Counted from the first letter of the stretch, positions 23,622 through 37,697 are shown. The stretch is 64,000 nt of DNA from Camellia lanceoleosa (GCA_025200525.1 CM045762.1:128887679-128951678), one strand, 5' to 3'. Notes: a model not told the origin generated them from the sequence alone. A program made the numbers and translations.

Positions 23622-25585
23622 TGTGTAACGCCCCTCAAATGTAAACCCATCATATATAATATTAACATGCAACGTTATAAGAAAACAAAACATTATTTCT
23701 TTCATCGAGTACCTTATTAAAAGACATTACATGTAATAACGAAGTAAATGCCCCACGGGCTTTACATCTTCCAAGCCACCATTGGACACAAAAAGTATGA
23801 GTACTAACTCATTTACACATTAAGCCCTAGGCCGCTTACAACACAAAAACAAAACAAAAATAAAAACAACTAACCCTAAACAGAAGTCTTCAACTCCAAA
23901 TCCATCAAAGCTAAGTCCTTGGAGGTAGCATCACCAACTCCGAAAAATGATGTTCCCATATAGGGTGAGCCATGTTCAAAGAGAAATATACTAAAACCAA
24001 ATATAAGCAAAGGAATAAAGCAATAACATTCGATAGATGGTTAACCAAGATAAACTAATTACACTCATTATACAATCTCATGACACTAATGTTCATGACA
24101 CGTTTACCTTCCATTATTTATTCAATCCTTTTCGCTTATACACAAATATGGCTCGTAACTCCAGCTAAACTATAAATAAAGGAGACTACATCTCGGTGAC
24201 AACAATATTTTCAATTCAATAAAACAAATGAGATTCAAACTCTATACTAAAAACACTTCCATACTTTATTGATACACATTTTAGTGCTATATCAACAACA
24301 TGTAAAATGACTTAATATCAATAAGCACATAATAGGTGATGCTAATGGAGTCCATCCTATCTCCTCCCAAAACAAAATCCGGCCGAGGTCCATCCCCTAA
24401 TATCTCCCTCAGTAAAACCCAGGAGTACATCCTCATCTCCTCCCACACAATACAATGTAATAAACACTTGCCATATACAAATACACAATCAATACATGTA
24501 ATTTCAGATAATTCAATACTAAATCAATGACTTGTGAACCAATGTACTAGTTTCTAAGCTTCCTAATCCACATGCAATGTTCAACAATTACGATTATCCT
24601 CCACCGATAGCTCAAAAACAGCTTATTTCTAAACAGGAAATAAATGTATGCATAACAAATGTAAATTTAACATTTTCATAGCGTTTAATTAAACTAACCA
24701 ACTACACCGTTAAATTCACTAAATTCAATTCCATGAATTAAAACCCACCTATTTTCCCTAAATTAATTATACAAATTAATTTATTTCAACCACTAGGCTT
24801 TTCCCAAAAATTACTGTGGTGTAATAAACCCCCAACATATCAAAATACCAAAACTTAGACAAAGCCTATATTATGGAGAGGGAAATCCCTAATTAAGAAG
24901 AACCCAATAGAGAAGAGATGTAACACCCAAAAATCCAAAGTGGCTCCAAACCGCTAAATGTTCGGGATTAAAAAACGGCTCCCCCAACCCCACTCTCTAC
25001 CTTTTTAATAAAGAGCCTAGGTGTTAGAAGTAATCTTCTAAAAATAGGATGAAACCCTAAGAGAGAAGGTGAGTGGAGGGAGAGAGAAACGTATTCTAGG
25101 GTTCTCAAATCAAGAGGATGAAAAGTGTTTAAAAACCACGCTTATTAAATAAAACAAGCTCGCTGAAGGAAGAAGTGGTCGCCGAGCGACTGCATTAAAG
25201 AATACTACGAGCGATGTAAAGCTCGCTGAAAGCATTGCCTATGCTTCAGTTCGCAACCTAGAAGCACGCCGAGGGATAGAATTTCGCCGAGCGGCGACTG
25301 AACTCGCCGAAATGGCGAAAGCTCGCCGAGCCAACAATACAAATTTCCTGTGTCTATACTAGACGCAATTGCTCGCCGAAATACCAACTTTCGCCGAGCT
25401 GCTGCCAGTACCGGATAAAGAACACTTGGTTTCAAACCCAACCAAATTAGAATAAACCTCAGCTTAACACATCTCATAACTCAAAAAGAGAAGATAAAGG
25501 ACTCTATTAAATAACAATTATACAATGATAGGATCCAGAAACTAAGTCCGATACAACAAACTAAATGGGGAAAAGAATGAGGTCA
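23622..25585 (-). repeat. 3' LTR of the nested Gypsy
   Basis: On the plus strand TGTGTAACGCCCC...GAGGTCA. A GCTCGCCGAG-rich cluster lies at 25155-25400, resembling the CTCGAG clusters of the other Gypsy LTRs. The adjoining interior (25586-25620) is purine-rich on the minus strand (AAGAGAGTTATAG), as expected for a polypurine tract. Confidence 0.85.
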
Positions 25586-26013
25586 CTATAACTCTCTTAA
25601 AGAATTTCATTCCCCAAATTAAGAATAAGTTTTTTCAAAATGTGTTTTTCAAATTCCAACAATATGACACACACAAAAACAACTTGACCCAACATTTGGC
25701 TATTTCATCTCTTATCATGAGGCATTTCACAATAAGTATATATATTTCAACTCAATAAGTATTATCAATATACTTTTAATTTCAACAGCTTTCATACACG
25801 TGATTCTGTATTTCCATATCATATTCAATTTCCATGATATAACACCAATTTTACAATGCATTCTAATATATGTAAATGTTACACTAAACTTCCATTATGA
25901 GGCAAGTTTCAAAATATTTCCATTAAAAACCAAGACATTCACAATGTTTTTCAACTTAAGACATAGGTATAATGTTCTAAAGTTCATTAAAATTACAAAA
26001 TCTCAATACATGA

Positions 26014-27350
26014 TTACACATTGACAAACAAGTCCGGATATTTCGCGGACTTCCAACTCACGCCCCTGCGGCTTCTTCCACCGCAGATGTTTCCACAAAC
26101 TTTTACCAAAGGGATGGTCTTGCCAAGGCAAAACTGATCCCACCTATCCAAGACCAACCAGTCTTCCTCATACGAGACATCCTCATCTACTACTGGTCGC
26201 CTTCCTAATCCAATACATGCAATGGATCCGCCTATACCAAGCATACCACGAACACGCCATGTACTCCGGATAACTGTATGCAAGTTAAACGATATAACCT
26301 CGCCAATCCTCTCAAGGATCTCAAAAGGACCAATAAAACCTAGGGACAACTTCCGCCTTCCCAAACCTCATTAATCCCCGCTTAGGGTGATATCTTCATA
26401 AAAGCATGATCACCCACTAAAGCATCAAAGGTCTCCTCACGGTCGCATAAGGATTTCACCGCCTGGCCGTAATACCTCTTACGGATAAGTTCAATCTTTC
26501 TCCGCTGCTTCTACCAACTCCCGGGACCCAACAAAGGTGCATCACCCACTCGCCCAACAACAACCGGAGATTCTGCCACTTGGCCGGGCTATACAAGGGC
26601 CTCAAACGTGCCACCGATACTAGACTGAAACCGTTGTTGTAGGCAAACTCTACCAAAGGAAAGTGCCTCTCCCACGACCCATTAAAGTCAAGAACACAAC
26701 CTCAAGCATATCCTCAAGGATCTCAATAGTACGGCCGGATCGCCGGGCCCGAGATGATAAGCCGTAAGCAGGCAAGGTCAACTTAGTGCCCAAGGCACTC
26801 GCAAACTCGCCAATAACCTAAAGAAACGAGGGCTTCTATCCGAGACGATCGTCACTAGGACCCCAGAAACCTCACTATGTCCCAATGTATAAGCTCAAGA
26901 AGAGATGATCTACCGAATCTCTCACACGATAGGAAGTACCGACTTAGCCAACCGGTCAACCACCCAAATAGGCATCACTACCCCGCCGAAGTCCTCGAAA
27001 GACCTACAACGTAAGTCCATAGTGACATGCTCACACTTCTACTCGCAATAGGCAAGGGTTGTAACAAAACCCGTCAGTTTCTATCGTTTTCACTTGTCGA
27101 CAAGTAAGGCCTTTAGACACCTAAAGTCAGCCACATCTCTTCATACTCCCGCCACCAAATCATGCACTCCAAATCCTCGACATATCTTAGTGCTTCCCGA
27201 TGCACTGGCGCGAATGATGAAATCATGAGTACTTCTCAACAAGATTCCTGCACAAACAAACGGCCCTGATCTCACACCAAGTCGATACACCGCCAAACCC
27301 TTCTCAACCTTCCCTTAATCGGAAATCTTCCTGAGGGATTCCAATTCCTT
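26014..27350 (-). pseudogene. Nested Gypsy integrase region
   Basis: Minus-strand piece 26014-26364 opens with GRRKLSLGFIGPFEILERIGEV, the conserved C-terminal segment of plant Gypsy integrases, and ends with DEDVSYEE and a KTIPLVKV stretch typical of the tail. Piece 26456-26656 begins VEFAYNNGF, the conserved motif after the catalytic core. The catalytic core and zinc-binding part (26700-27350) are recognisable only in fragments. The enzyme would insert the cDNA copy into the genome. Frames change every 100-200 bases, so no product as written. Confidence 0.75.
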
Positions 27351-28950
27351 GCTGGTCACCTCTCTCAGGCCTCTAACACCGAGTCACAAGTGCAGGCCGA
27401 AAGTAACAACAAAAAAATAAGGCGTCATAAAATTTCAACGGATTCTACCAAGCAAATCAAACTCCCCAAGTGCACCCAACATCTCCTATCTTGATGGCTA
27501 TACTAGCTTATGTCACCAACGGATTGCTATAAGATCGGCCACCACATTGTCTTCCCGATGGATACGCAAATCAGTCATAATCCTACAACCCATCCACCCT
27601 GTTCAAGTCTTTCTCTCGTAAACAGATATTTCAAACTCTTATGATCCGGAGAATAATTTTAATCTTCTTCTCTTTATAAAGGCATGCCTCCAAATCTTCT
27701 AAGGCTTAAAGATCTGCAGCCGCTAACTCTCAGGTCATGGGTAGGGGGTAATTCTTCTCATGTATTTGTCAACTGACGTGAGCCATAGGCTACCACTTTC
27801 CCTCTTGCATCAACACACAACCCAAACTCCTCTCGTGAAGCATCACAATATCTTTGCATAACCCAACCCTCTCTCAAATAATCAAGATGGAAGCGGTGAT
27901 CAATCTAACCTTGGCTCTTGGGCGACTTTTCACAGTCTTCACTTCCATAAAATTGACTCCTTCCGAGTCAATCTAGTCAACGGCAAAGCTAACTCGAGAA
28001 ATCCTGGCCTCGGTGATGCAGCGTCAGAAAATTTAACCCTTAAAATCAAGTGGATCTCAAACTTACTCACATTAGGGTCAGGCCCAATCTTGCCACTTTG
28101 CCTCAAATCTTGGATGTATCAATGCACACTCCTTCCCCGTGAAACTACATGGCCTAAGAACTTGACTTCTCCTAGCAGGGCGCTCACACTTCCCAAACTT
28201 AGCATAAAAGCTTATGGGTTTAAGTAACTCAAGCACTACTCTCAAGTGTTACCAAATCGTGGCTCCTCCTCCAAGGTGAAATAAATCAAAATGTAGATCA
28301 CGAGCGATTTACTACAAAATCTATCTAAGAATTCAGGAATATCCAGCTTCCATCAAGTCCATAAAGACTTTGCCGGTTGCATTGGTGAGCCCAAAATAGC
28401 ATCACCGTAAAGAAACTCATAAGTAGCCATACGGCCATACCGCACGGATTTTAATGTCAGTCTTGGATATCCTCCTCACGACTTTCAGGCTGGTGGTAAC
28501 CCGATCTCAAATCTATCTTTTAGAAGAAACAACGGGAACCCTTCAACTCGATCGAATTTTCAGAGATCTTTCTATACGAGGCATAGGGTACTTATTCTTG
28601 ACCATAGCCCGATTCAACTTCGTAATCGATAATATCTACCAAAAAGCACCACCTTTCTTTTTAGCTTAAAGAAAGTTTGGGTGTGCTCCCCACTCAGCCA
28701 AACATCTTTAGGACCTAATATAGCCCTTATTCAGCAACTCGAGCCGAATCTTCAACTCAACTAACTCGGTCAGCAAACGATAAGGTGCCATAGAAATTGG
28801 CGTCAAGCCGCACTAGATCAATAGAAACTCACCCTCGGCGCGGTGGCAAACTAACAAGATCTCCGGAAAGACGTCTGAAAGTACTACAAACCACCTTGCA
28901 ACACAATCTGCCCCATCACACTTACCACTATAAGGCTAGCAAGTAGACCA
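27350..28950 (-). pseudogene. Nested Gypsy RNase H and reverse transcriptase region
   Basis: Minus-strand fragments include a FVVVFIDDILIY-like catalytic segment near 28230-28300 (catalytic Asp pair visible) and a HLRVVLELL...YAKFGKCE-like segment at about 28180-28250, which mark the palm and the RT/RNase H junction. The RT fingers lie to about 28950. RNase H lies at 27400-28100, in scattered frames. This copies genomic RNA to DNA in Gypsy elements. Many frameshifts. Confidence 0.65.
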
Positions 28951-30620
28951 CGAGTTTCATCATGATCATACCTCGTGGCAAAACACTACCAACCCCAGCC
29001 CCCGTGAAATGAAAAACACTTCGCCACGGTACAACAAGTGACCGCGCTAGCAATCAATAACCCATTTTGCGATGACGATAACTAGTCCATACCCAAATAA
29101 CATCAAAGCTCCCTTGCGGCATAATTTGCTAAAAGGAAAACGGAAGCCTATGACGCAACCTCTATATCGCAACCCCTAACACCTTTGTTTAAGATCAATT
29201 CACCCCTAAGGTGACACTACACAAATAGGGAGATGCTAATCGCTTAACTTAACTCCAAATGGGGACGCAAATGCAAAGCAGACACAAAGGAATAAGATGC
29301 ACCAGATCAATCAATACACTAGCAAACTGATCAGGCAAAAACAACAGGTAATTTCTCATAACCGATGGAGCTAAGATAAGATCCTCATAAGGGTATCAGA
29401 TACACGCGCCTGCATTTAATTCTCGATCAACCCGCTTTCACCCTAGGAGAGGTGATCGCTGCGATGATCGGGACGATGAAGCCCCCGGCTGGCCCTCAAG
29501 GCCCGAATCGAACAGCCGCTGATGACTCTGGAAGGTCTCCGCTTTCAAAACCAGATGCACCAGATAAGCTTAATTAACTCATGAAAACTTTCTATGCTCA
29601 TTGAATACACCGAAACAAGAGAACAAATGGGGTTTCTACCGCACTGCTTTGAGATCGAGCCAAGATGACATCGCTTCGTCTCTTCTCAAGGCAGTTGAGA
29701 CTTGTGCCCAACACACTTGAAGTCAGAATGTTCCTCAGTCAGCTTTCCTAACTAGCACTCGCACAGAAAAAGTTTATCTAGAAAAGTCAGCCTAGACCTT
29801 TGAGGGTTAAAACCCTTCGCTCTCTCTACCATCACTGGGTCTATCCCGACTCCTCTTGGAGCCTTTTTGCCTTCCTCCTCCTCTGCATCATGATCTTCGG
29901 TGATGGGTTAAAAAGATCAACCAAACGCCCATAATCTTGAATCATAGACCTACAATCCTCAACTTGCGCTACCAACTTCTCGAACTCAATACAACTTATG
30001 CCTCAGACGCCACCAACTCAGTAAACCCGATGTTAGTAATGAGGCCTCAAATCCCCGCCATCAAGAACCTGTTTCGCTGTTTTAACTAATCTCTCAACTT
30101 CCTTAACAAAGAAGACAGGAACTTCTCCCGGAAAGCACTACAAAGCCTCAAGTCCCTCCTATAATGCCCTTTGTGAACTTTCATCAACCAAGATCTCCCT
30201 TAAGTCGAGGTAAAGATGCCAAGGTCACTCATGTTCTCGCTCGATGCTTCAGCATCTCAAACATCTGCTTGTCCTGCTCTGTTTCATTCATCCGCCTTTA
30301 AGTGGCTATTTAGGATCACCTGCACCCGTCCGGGTTAGACCGAAGAACTCCTCTTCAAAAGAAGGCCTCAGATTCAGAATATGAACTCGAGCCCATTCTC
30401 ACCAGAATGCCTATCGACTAATACCTCGCTTTGCCAAAGCGCCTATAGCTCGCCGGGTCTCTACCTGCTCGGCCATTGGCTCCCGCCAACTCCTCCTCGG
30501 TAGATCACGTAATCTCATCCCAAGATAGGCACTGCCCACCACGCATACCACACGCCAATGTACGCCTGCCTCCGACATCCTAATAAAGGTAACAAAGACA
30601 ATTAATACATTTTGGTACAT
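28950..30620 (-). pseudogene. Nested Gypsy protease and gag region
   Basis: Placed by order between RT and the 5' LTR. The open piece 30411-30620 (69 residues, with PRRSWREP) fits the basic N-terminus of a Gypsy gag. I could not identify a clear zinc knuckle or the aspartic-protease triad, probably because of frame errors. Domain limits are approximate. Confidence 0.4.
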
Positions 30621-30976
30621 TATTAATAAATGTGCCGGTTATACACTAGCCCTAAAGTATTGACAACAATAATTCATTCCATATGTAAGCACATAATCAC
30701 ATATAATTTACGAATTTCATTCCTCGATAATGATGGGGCTTCCGGGAGACACATTAAAGTTCCAGCTTGGAAACAACATTGATCAAGGCGCTCTTCAAAT
30801 AAGACTTTCGTAAACTCAAGGGTCCAATTCAACATCCTAGGAACCATTCATACCCACATAGTCACATGAACATGTTATTATATAAGCACATAACAAGCAT
30901 CTAAGTCTCTTATCAAACGAGATGAACCCATTGTGATACTAACTACCTCACGTACTCCAAAGTATTCAACCCGCAC
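30621..30976 (-). other. Leader of the nested Gypsy
   Basis: Non-coding interval between the gag start and the primer-binding site on the minus strand. Confidence 0.45.
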
Positions 30977-30986
30977 GCTCATACGT
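30977..30986 (-). promoter_or_regulatory. Primer-binding-site remnant of the nested Gypsy
   Basis: GCTCATACGT on the plus strand. The complement of the usual plant tRNA-iMet site would be GCTCTGATACCA, so TG of a CTG is missing. Confidence 0.45.
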
Positions 30987-32949
30987 TAAATGTCTTCAAT
31001 TTAAAACCCATCATATATATTATTAACATGCAACGTTATAAGAAAACAAAATATTATTTCATTTAATCGTGAGTAACCTTATTAAAAGACATTTACGTAA
31101 TAACGAAGTAAATGCCCCAAGGGCTTACATCTTTCCAAGCCACCACTTGGACACAAAAAGTATGAGTACTAACTCATTTACATTAGCCCTAGGCTTGAGC
31201 TTACATGTAACATCAAAACAAAACAAAATAAACAACTATCTAAACAGTAGTCTTCAACTCCAACCATCCAAGTTAAGTCTCTTGGAGATAGCACATCACC
31301 AACCTCAAATGATGTTCTATATAGGGTGAGCACACCAGTAGAAATATATCATAAAACCAAATATAAGCAGTGAATAAAGCAATAGCATTCGATAGATGGC
31401 ATAACCAAGATAACCACTACACCATTATACAGCCTCATGACACTAATGTCTATGACACACGTTTAATTTCCATTATTTATTCTAACTGCTTATACAAATA
31501 TATGGCTCAGAACCTAGCTAAACTATAAAACAAAGGAGACTACATCTCAGATAATATTTTCAATTCAATAAAACAAATGAGACTAAACTATACCAAAAAA
31601 CACTTCCATACTTCTCGATTGATACATTTTAGTGCTATATCAACATGTAAAAACATCTCCAATAATATCAATAAGCACACATAATAGTGAGCAAGTAATG
31701 GAGTCCATCCCTATCTCTCCTTAAATGCAACCGGTTTAGAGGTCCATCCTCTATCTTCTCAGTAAACCGTGGAGTACATCCCCTATTCTCCCACACAATA
31801 CAATGTAATAAACACTTTCCATACACACAATCAATACATGTAATTTTGTATTAATTCAATGGGGCCTAAATCAATGACTTAACCAATGTAATTAGTTTCA
31901 GTTTTTCCTAATCCACATGCAATGTCTATGAATAATTACGCATCATCCTCCGTTCCGAGCATAGCCCAAAAATAAAGTTTATTTCTAAATAGGAAATAAA
32001 TGCCAACAAACAAATTTTAATACGTATATATTATCAAACTAACCAACTACACCGTTAAATCAGCCAAATTCTATTCCATGAATTAAAACTCAATTCTGAT
32101 GAGCTTTTTCCTAAATTAATTATACAAATTAATTTATTTCAACCACTAGGTTTTTCCCAAAACTACTGCATAACCCCCAAATATACCAAAATACCAAAAT
32201 CAGACAAGCCTATATTATGGAGTAGGGAAATCCCTACCAAGTAAATAACCCGAATAGAGAAGATGGAGACAACGACCCAAAAATCCAAAGTGCTCCAAAC
32301 CGCTAAATGTTTAGATTAAAAACGGAAGCCCTCAACCCACTCTCTACCTTTTAATAAAGAGCCTAGGTGAAACAACACCTCAAAAGTAGATGAAACCTAA
32401 GAGAGAAGGCAGTGAGCAGAGAGAGAGAAAAACGCCATAGGGTTCTCAAATCAAAAGAGGATGAAAAAAGTGTTTTAAAACCATCACGCTTATTTAAATA
32501 AAACAGTTCGCTGAAATAAGAAGTGGTCGCCGAAAGGACCAAACACAAAGAATACTTCCGCCGAAAGCGACGGAAAAGCTCGCTGAAAGCCATCAATACG
32601 ACAAGCCAGTTCGGCGCACGGCACGCCGAGCAATGTAATTCTCGCCGAAAGGACTAAACTCGCCGGAAAGCGGCGAAAGCTGTTTCGAGCCAACAAATAC
32701 AGCTCGTGCCTACTAGATGTAATTGCTCGCCGAGGCTGCATCAACCTCGGCCACAAGTTTAAGGTCCAAAAATTTCGATGTAAACACTTGGTTTCAAACC
32801 CAACCAACCCATAACAAACCCCGCCTAAATACATCCTATAACTCAAAAAAAGAAGATAAAGGACTCTACAGTCACCACTATACAATGATAGGATCCACTA
32901 AAACCTAAGTCCTAATACAACAACCAAAATGGAAAAGACCGGGTTGCCA
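30987..32949 (-). repeat. 5' LTR of the nested Gypsy
   Basis: Colinear with 23622-25585 over its full length (shared AACATGCAACGTTATAAG at the start, GAGCCTAGGTG and CCGAG-rich cluster near the end). Differences from the other LTR are mainly short indels and CTG/CAG changes, so LTR divergence is unsafe for dating. Confidence 0.85.
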
Positions 32950-34000
32950 TAACTTGCATACATATCTATTTGGCCATTTTGTTTAAAGCTTACTTTCAGT
33001 ATACTAGCATCACGAGAAGTAGACCTCTGGGCTTAACAGACCACCCCGGTGACAGATATTGGCCAGATAGGGTATTGGTCGGCTGTTTGGTCTCGGGGAG
33101 TTATGCATAACCCAGGCCATGACGCCAGTACTACTTTCTACTCGTGCCGAAAGGGCATAAACGGCCGACATGCAACTCCGCCTCCACCTCCAAAGGCCAC
33201 AAGTGCCTCCGGCCGGCCAAATTTTGTATGGGGGATGATAATCTGATCAAAAGAGTTCAAGAAACAACCTGAGATTCCATGGGGGTAGAGCCAAGGAAAG
33301 CCGAAGCGTGGGTTTTGGAAACAGAAGTTGTTTGAGATTTTCCTAGTACCGGCGTTCGAAGGTGTCATTGGCGATTCACGCGATACAACAAACGCATCGA
33401 AGATGGTGGATGACAACCGAGAAGATAATCCGGCTTCTGAATTTGGGCTGCATTTTTGGAGTTGTTTTACAACAAGCATTTTCCCTTAGTGTCCTAGTAG
33501 GATCGCAAGCGACCAATAAAGTTCCAGACTCGCACCCAAGCGCAGCAAGACGGATTCGCGGCGTATCACGACCGCTTTTTACCGAAGCGTTGGCTAGATA
33601 TGCCACTTACATGGTCAATGATGAATATAGAAAGGCTAGGAAGTTTGAAAGTGGGCCCGCGGGCCGATATAAGAACGAAAGTTAACATGCTCAACATGTG
33701 CCGACTTACGCCAGAAAGTATTGATACACAAGGCCATCTCTGCGTAAGCTTAACCTAAATCGATACCACAGAGTTCAGAGAGAGCCGAGAAGAGATAGAA
33801 ACCACGACAAATTCACCATGGTGAGCATTTTGATGCCGTGAAGAAAACAAACATAGGCGCCTTCAAGCTAACTCGCCGCGTGAAGGTGGGTACTAGCCAA
33901 CATATTCAAGTTGCGAAGCCACATTCGAGTTTGGTCGCTACGCCCGGAGCTTGTTTTGAATATGGTGAGGTAGGTGGTCATCGTGTGAAAAAGACCTGGG
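32950..34000 (+). pseudogene. Outer Gypsy gag
   Basis: Plus-strand fragments: piece 33362-33685 contains LARYATYMVNDEYRKARKFE, matching the conserved tail of the retrotransposon gag domain. Near 33940-33990 is a zinc-knuckle remnant reading CFEYGEVGGH, with the second Cys replaced by Tyr and the last Cys absent. This would be the particle protein of the element. The 5' end is separated from the LTR by the nested insertion. Confidence 0.65.
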
Positions 34001-34480
34001 TCTCAAGGACAAACGAAATGGATGGGCAAGAAAATGAGAGGTACTTCTGGCTCAGCACAGAACAACAATGCCTGCAAGCCGCGAGATGAGACAGTAAGCA
34101 AGTAGTTTTTGCATTAGTAATTGCAGAGACCCCGTAACACCGAGACAAGAGGTGTCAGTACTCCTTCCAATTTTTGCCTCCTCAAGATGCATACATATTG
34201 ATTGATTCTGGTTCTACGATTCATTTGTATCTACTAAGTTTGGCTGAGAAGTTGAGAGGAAACTAGAACCCTTAAGGTTATGTGTTATCTCAGATTCCGC
34301 TTCTCCTATCCTGGGAGAACGCAGTGATTGTTGCATCTATTTATATAGGGCGGTGATGTTGTGATTGAGGACGAGGGGATTGTTAGGTTGATTTGATGTC
34401 GCGGTTCCCCAGCTCCACCTATTTTGATCGTTATATTGGGGATGGATTGGTTAGCAGCTTAATCATGCATCCATAGATTG
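34000..34480 (+). pseudogene. Outer Gypsy aspartic protease
   Basis: Contains IDSGST (about 34198-34216), the active-site D-S/T-G triad, and a GMDWL motif (about 34438-34452) near the protease C-terminus. Cuts the Gag-Pol polyprotein in active elements. Frames are interrupted between the two motifs. Confidence 0.7.
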
Positions 34481-34779
34481 TGTTTCCAAAAAGTGCTCAC
34501 TGCTGAAAACCCCCCAAACCAAGCCAAGGTTACATCAGTGAAAGTGGGTTAGTATCTCCAATTCACTTGGATCTCATCCATGAGAGCTTATAAGCGGATC
34601 AAAAAAGGAGTGTCAAGGTTATTCCGTAGGTAGTATACTAAAGTAGATTCGCCAATGGAAGGCGGGCGGAGTTGTATTTAGCCGACATCCCAATCAAGTA
34701 GGAGAATTTCGACGCTTCTTTTCCTCGGTGATTTGGTTCCCCGGGTCACTTCGGGTCAGATAGGGAAATAGAATTTACT

Positions 34780-36110
34780 ATTGACGTTATGTCAGAACCC
34801 ACTTATCTCTAAAACACCCTTATATAGAATGGCTCCCAATAATCCGAAATTTAGGGAGTTGAAGGTGCAATTACAAGAGTTAGTTAGACAAGGGTTTTAT
34901 CAAAGTGCCGAGCACTTCACACTCCCCGGGGAGCCCGGTTCTACCATTTGTTATTAGAAAAAAGGATGGTACACTTCACTTTGTATTGACTAACGAGAAC
35001 TCGAATCAAGGTAACCATTAAGAACAAGTACCCATTGCCGAGATCGATGATTTACTTGATCAACTACAGCACGCGAGCATCTCCAGTCTTTTCCAATGAC
35101 TGATTCCTCAGGCTCAGCTACCACCAAATCAAGGTTAAAGCCTCGAGGATGTTTGAGAAGACCTGCTTTTCTTGACAAGGTATGGTATTACTACTTAATT
35201 TTTTGGTTGTCTCTTCGGAAAGGTCTCAATGCCCCGCAAAGATTCATGGATTTGATGCACAGGGTCTTCAAGCCGCATTCCAGACGAAGTTTGTGGTTGT
35301 TTTCATCGATGATATATTGATCTATTCCAAAGAGTGAAGTTGGAGCATTTAGGAAAAGCACTTCGGAGACTCTGCTCCCACAGATTTCGGGAGAGATAGA
35401 AGATTATATGCCAAGCTTAGCAAGTGTGAGTTTTTGGGCTTCCCCAAAGATTTCATTTTTTGGGGTGATGTGATTAATGAAGAGGGTATCTTGTTGATCC
35501 AAGTAAGATTGAAAGTCATAGTAGAATTGGCCAACACCCACCAATGTGTCCGGAGGTTCGGGGTTTTCGGGTTTGGCTTGTTATTACGTAAAGTTTGTAA
35601 AGGACTTTTCTAAAGATTGCAAGTTAACCTTTTGACGCAATCTGCTAACTCGTAAAGGGAGTGGGTATATGAATGGGACCGAGGATAGGGGAATCAAAGA
35701 TTCTAGGAGCTTAAAGACGAGGTTATCACAAGACCAGCTTGTACTACCCATGTGAAATGAGGAATTCCAGATTTATAGTGATGCTTCTTATAAGGGTTTG
35801 GGATGATGTGTCAATGCAAGGGTAAAGTTATAGCATATGCATCACAATAATTGAAAACCTCATGAAAAGAATTATCCTACCCATGATTTAGAACTAGCAA
35901 ATTTAGAAAGTTTACTTTGAAGATTTGGCGGCTGAATACTTATATGGGAGCCTCTTGCCAAGTTTTGCTATGCATCTATAAGAGTTTGAAGTACTTTGTT
36001 CACCCACAAGGAATTAAATATGAGGCAGAGAAGATGGCTTGAATTATTGAAGGATTATGACATGCGATTCAAGATTTATCCATGTAAAGCAAACCGAGTG
36101 GGCCGGCGCG
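34780..36110 (+). pseudogene. Outer Gypsy reverse transcriptase and RNase H
   Basis: Motifs in order: KTPLYRMAP-like (about 34800-34835), LKVQLQELVRQGF (34860-34900), KKDGT (34960), NKYPLP (35020-35040), NAPQRFMDLMHRVFKPH (about 35230-35280), VVFIDDILIYSK (35295-35330) with the catalytic aspartates, then an ADALSR-like end of RNase H near 36095-36120. The order and motifs are those of plant Gypsy RT-RNase H. At least six frame changes are needed to read it, so inactive as written. Confidence 0.8.
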
Positions 36111-36329
36111 CTGAGTAGGAAGTTGGTTGAGAATTCATGCCTACTTGTCAATGATTTCAGTGGAGCCGACTATCATTATGAAGTTAAAACTCAGAGCAGA
36201 TGGAAGATAGATTCTTCAAGAAGGTGATCGATGAGATTGTCACTAAGCCGAGGTCGTGGCATACCGCGAAAATCAGAACTCAAGTTTGAAGGAAGATTGT
36301 GCGTAATTTACATCCCGCATCTGGGAAAA

Positions 36330-37500
36330 GAGGACTATGCAGAAGCCCATGGTTCCAAGTTTTCCATTCATCCAGGGAGCACCAAGATGTACCAAGACAT
36401 GGAAGCGCACTCTTTTGCGGCCAAACATGAAGAGAGAGGTAGCAGTAGTTTGTATCTCAAAGGTTCAGACAAAGAAGTGAAGGCGTAATGATTAGGGAGA
36501 CCAAAGCAGGACTTCTTTCAACCTTTGTCGGGCCTCTTAATGGAAACAGAACATATCTCCATGGATTTCCGTGGTTAGTTTGGTCAAGATGCGTAATAAG
36601 TTAAATGGACTTTTATTTGGGTTATCATCGACAGATTAATCTAAGTCAGACACTTCTTGCCTGCTCGTGACTACCTTTCACTCATGTTGACTAACTTGAC
36701 ATCAGAGTACAGTAATGAGATTGTTGACTTCTCTATGGAGTACCGAAAATCCATTGTATCGCAATTTGAGATCCAAAAGTTTGTTTCTAGACTTTAGAGT
36801 AGCTTACAAAAGGCCTTGGGAACCGAGTTGAAGCTTTAGCACATGTTTTCACCCCACTGACTGGCGGACAAACAGAAAGAATCTGATCTCAAAATCAAAG
36901 ATATGCTCGTACTATGCGTGCTGGATTTCTGGGTGAAGTTAAAGTAATCTCATCATTATTAGAATTCAGCTAGCAACAACAAAGCTATCACTAGCATTGG
37001 CATGTATATTCTTGACCGCATTTAAGCTTTGTAGTGGGAGGAAGCAAGTATCGCCAAATATGTTGGATCAGTAGGAGATAAAGCTTTGATTGGTCCCAGC
37101 CGGGTTCCAAATTGCTAACCAAGAAAGACGGTTAAGCTCATTCGATGCGATCAAAATCGCCGCAAAGTCGGTATAAGAGCTTAGTGCCCATGCATCAAAG
37201 AGAAGAAGAAGAGAGAGCGAATTTGAAGTTGGGGAACATGTATTCTGGTTGTTTCACGATGGCGAAAGGAGTTTCAAGATTTGGGGTTAAGAAAGGTAAG
37301 TTAGCACCTCGTTATACTTCCGCCGCTTGAAATTTTGAGAAGGTTAACCCACCGCTTATGTACTTTGTTTCTTTGCCAATTTTAACTAAGATCAAGTTCA
37401 CAATTATGTTCCATATATTTCGATGTTGAGGAAGTATATTCAGATCCTCAGAGTGTGATTGTACCATTTTACTCGGGATTGAGATTAACTCAAGATTTAG
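36330..37500 (+). pseudogene. Outer Gypsy integrase
   Basis: A zinc-binding-region remnant HGSKFSIHPGSTKMYQDM (about 36345-36405) is followed by an EHISMDF-like catalytic start (about 36548-36572). A C-terminal GEHVF...KLAPRY segment lies at about 37225-37315, ending in a chromovirus-like tail before the polypurine tract. It is broken in several frames. Integrates the element cDNA in active relatives. Confidence 0.7.
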
Positions 37501-37697
37501 GTTATAGGAGTTTTTTATTACACGGATTCTTTTGATAGTGCAAGTGAAACAAATTGAGAACAAGTCGTTTTATACCAATGGTATATTTTGAATGGAAAGA
37601 GCATTATGACATACAAGGATGCCAGCATGGGAAATGGAAGGAGAAATGAAGACCCCGACATCCTAAGTTGCTTTTTGGGCAAGGTAATCTTAAGTTT

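Larger units (their letters stand above)
23622..32949 (-). mobile_element. Nested Gypsy retrotransposon
   Basis: Direct LTRs at 23622-25585 and about 30987-32949 are near-equal in length (about 1.96 kb). Pol runs on the minus strand between them, with integrase nearest the left LTR and gag nearest the right, so the right LTR is the 5' LTR. The flanks TTACT (23617-23621) and TAACT (32950-32954) fit a 5-bp duplication with one difference. It is inserted in the leader of the outer Gypsy just after its primer-binding site. All coding domains are frame-broken as written. Confidence 0.85.

Noticed and set aside
30977..30986. tRNA gene near the LTR edges
   Set aside because: Only primer-binding-site complementarity to a tRNA 3' end is present. 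There is no cloverleaf or A/B box.
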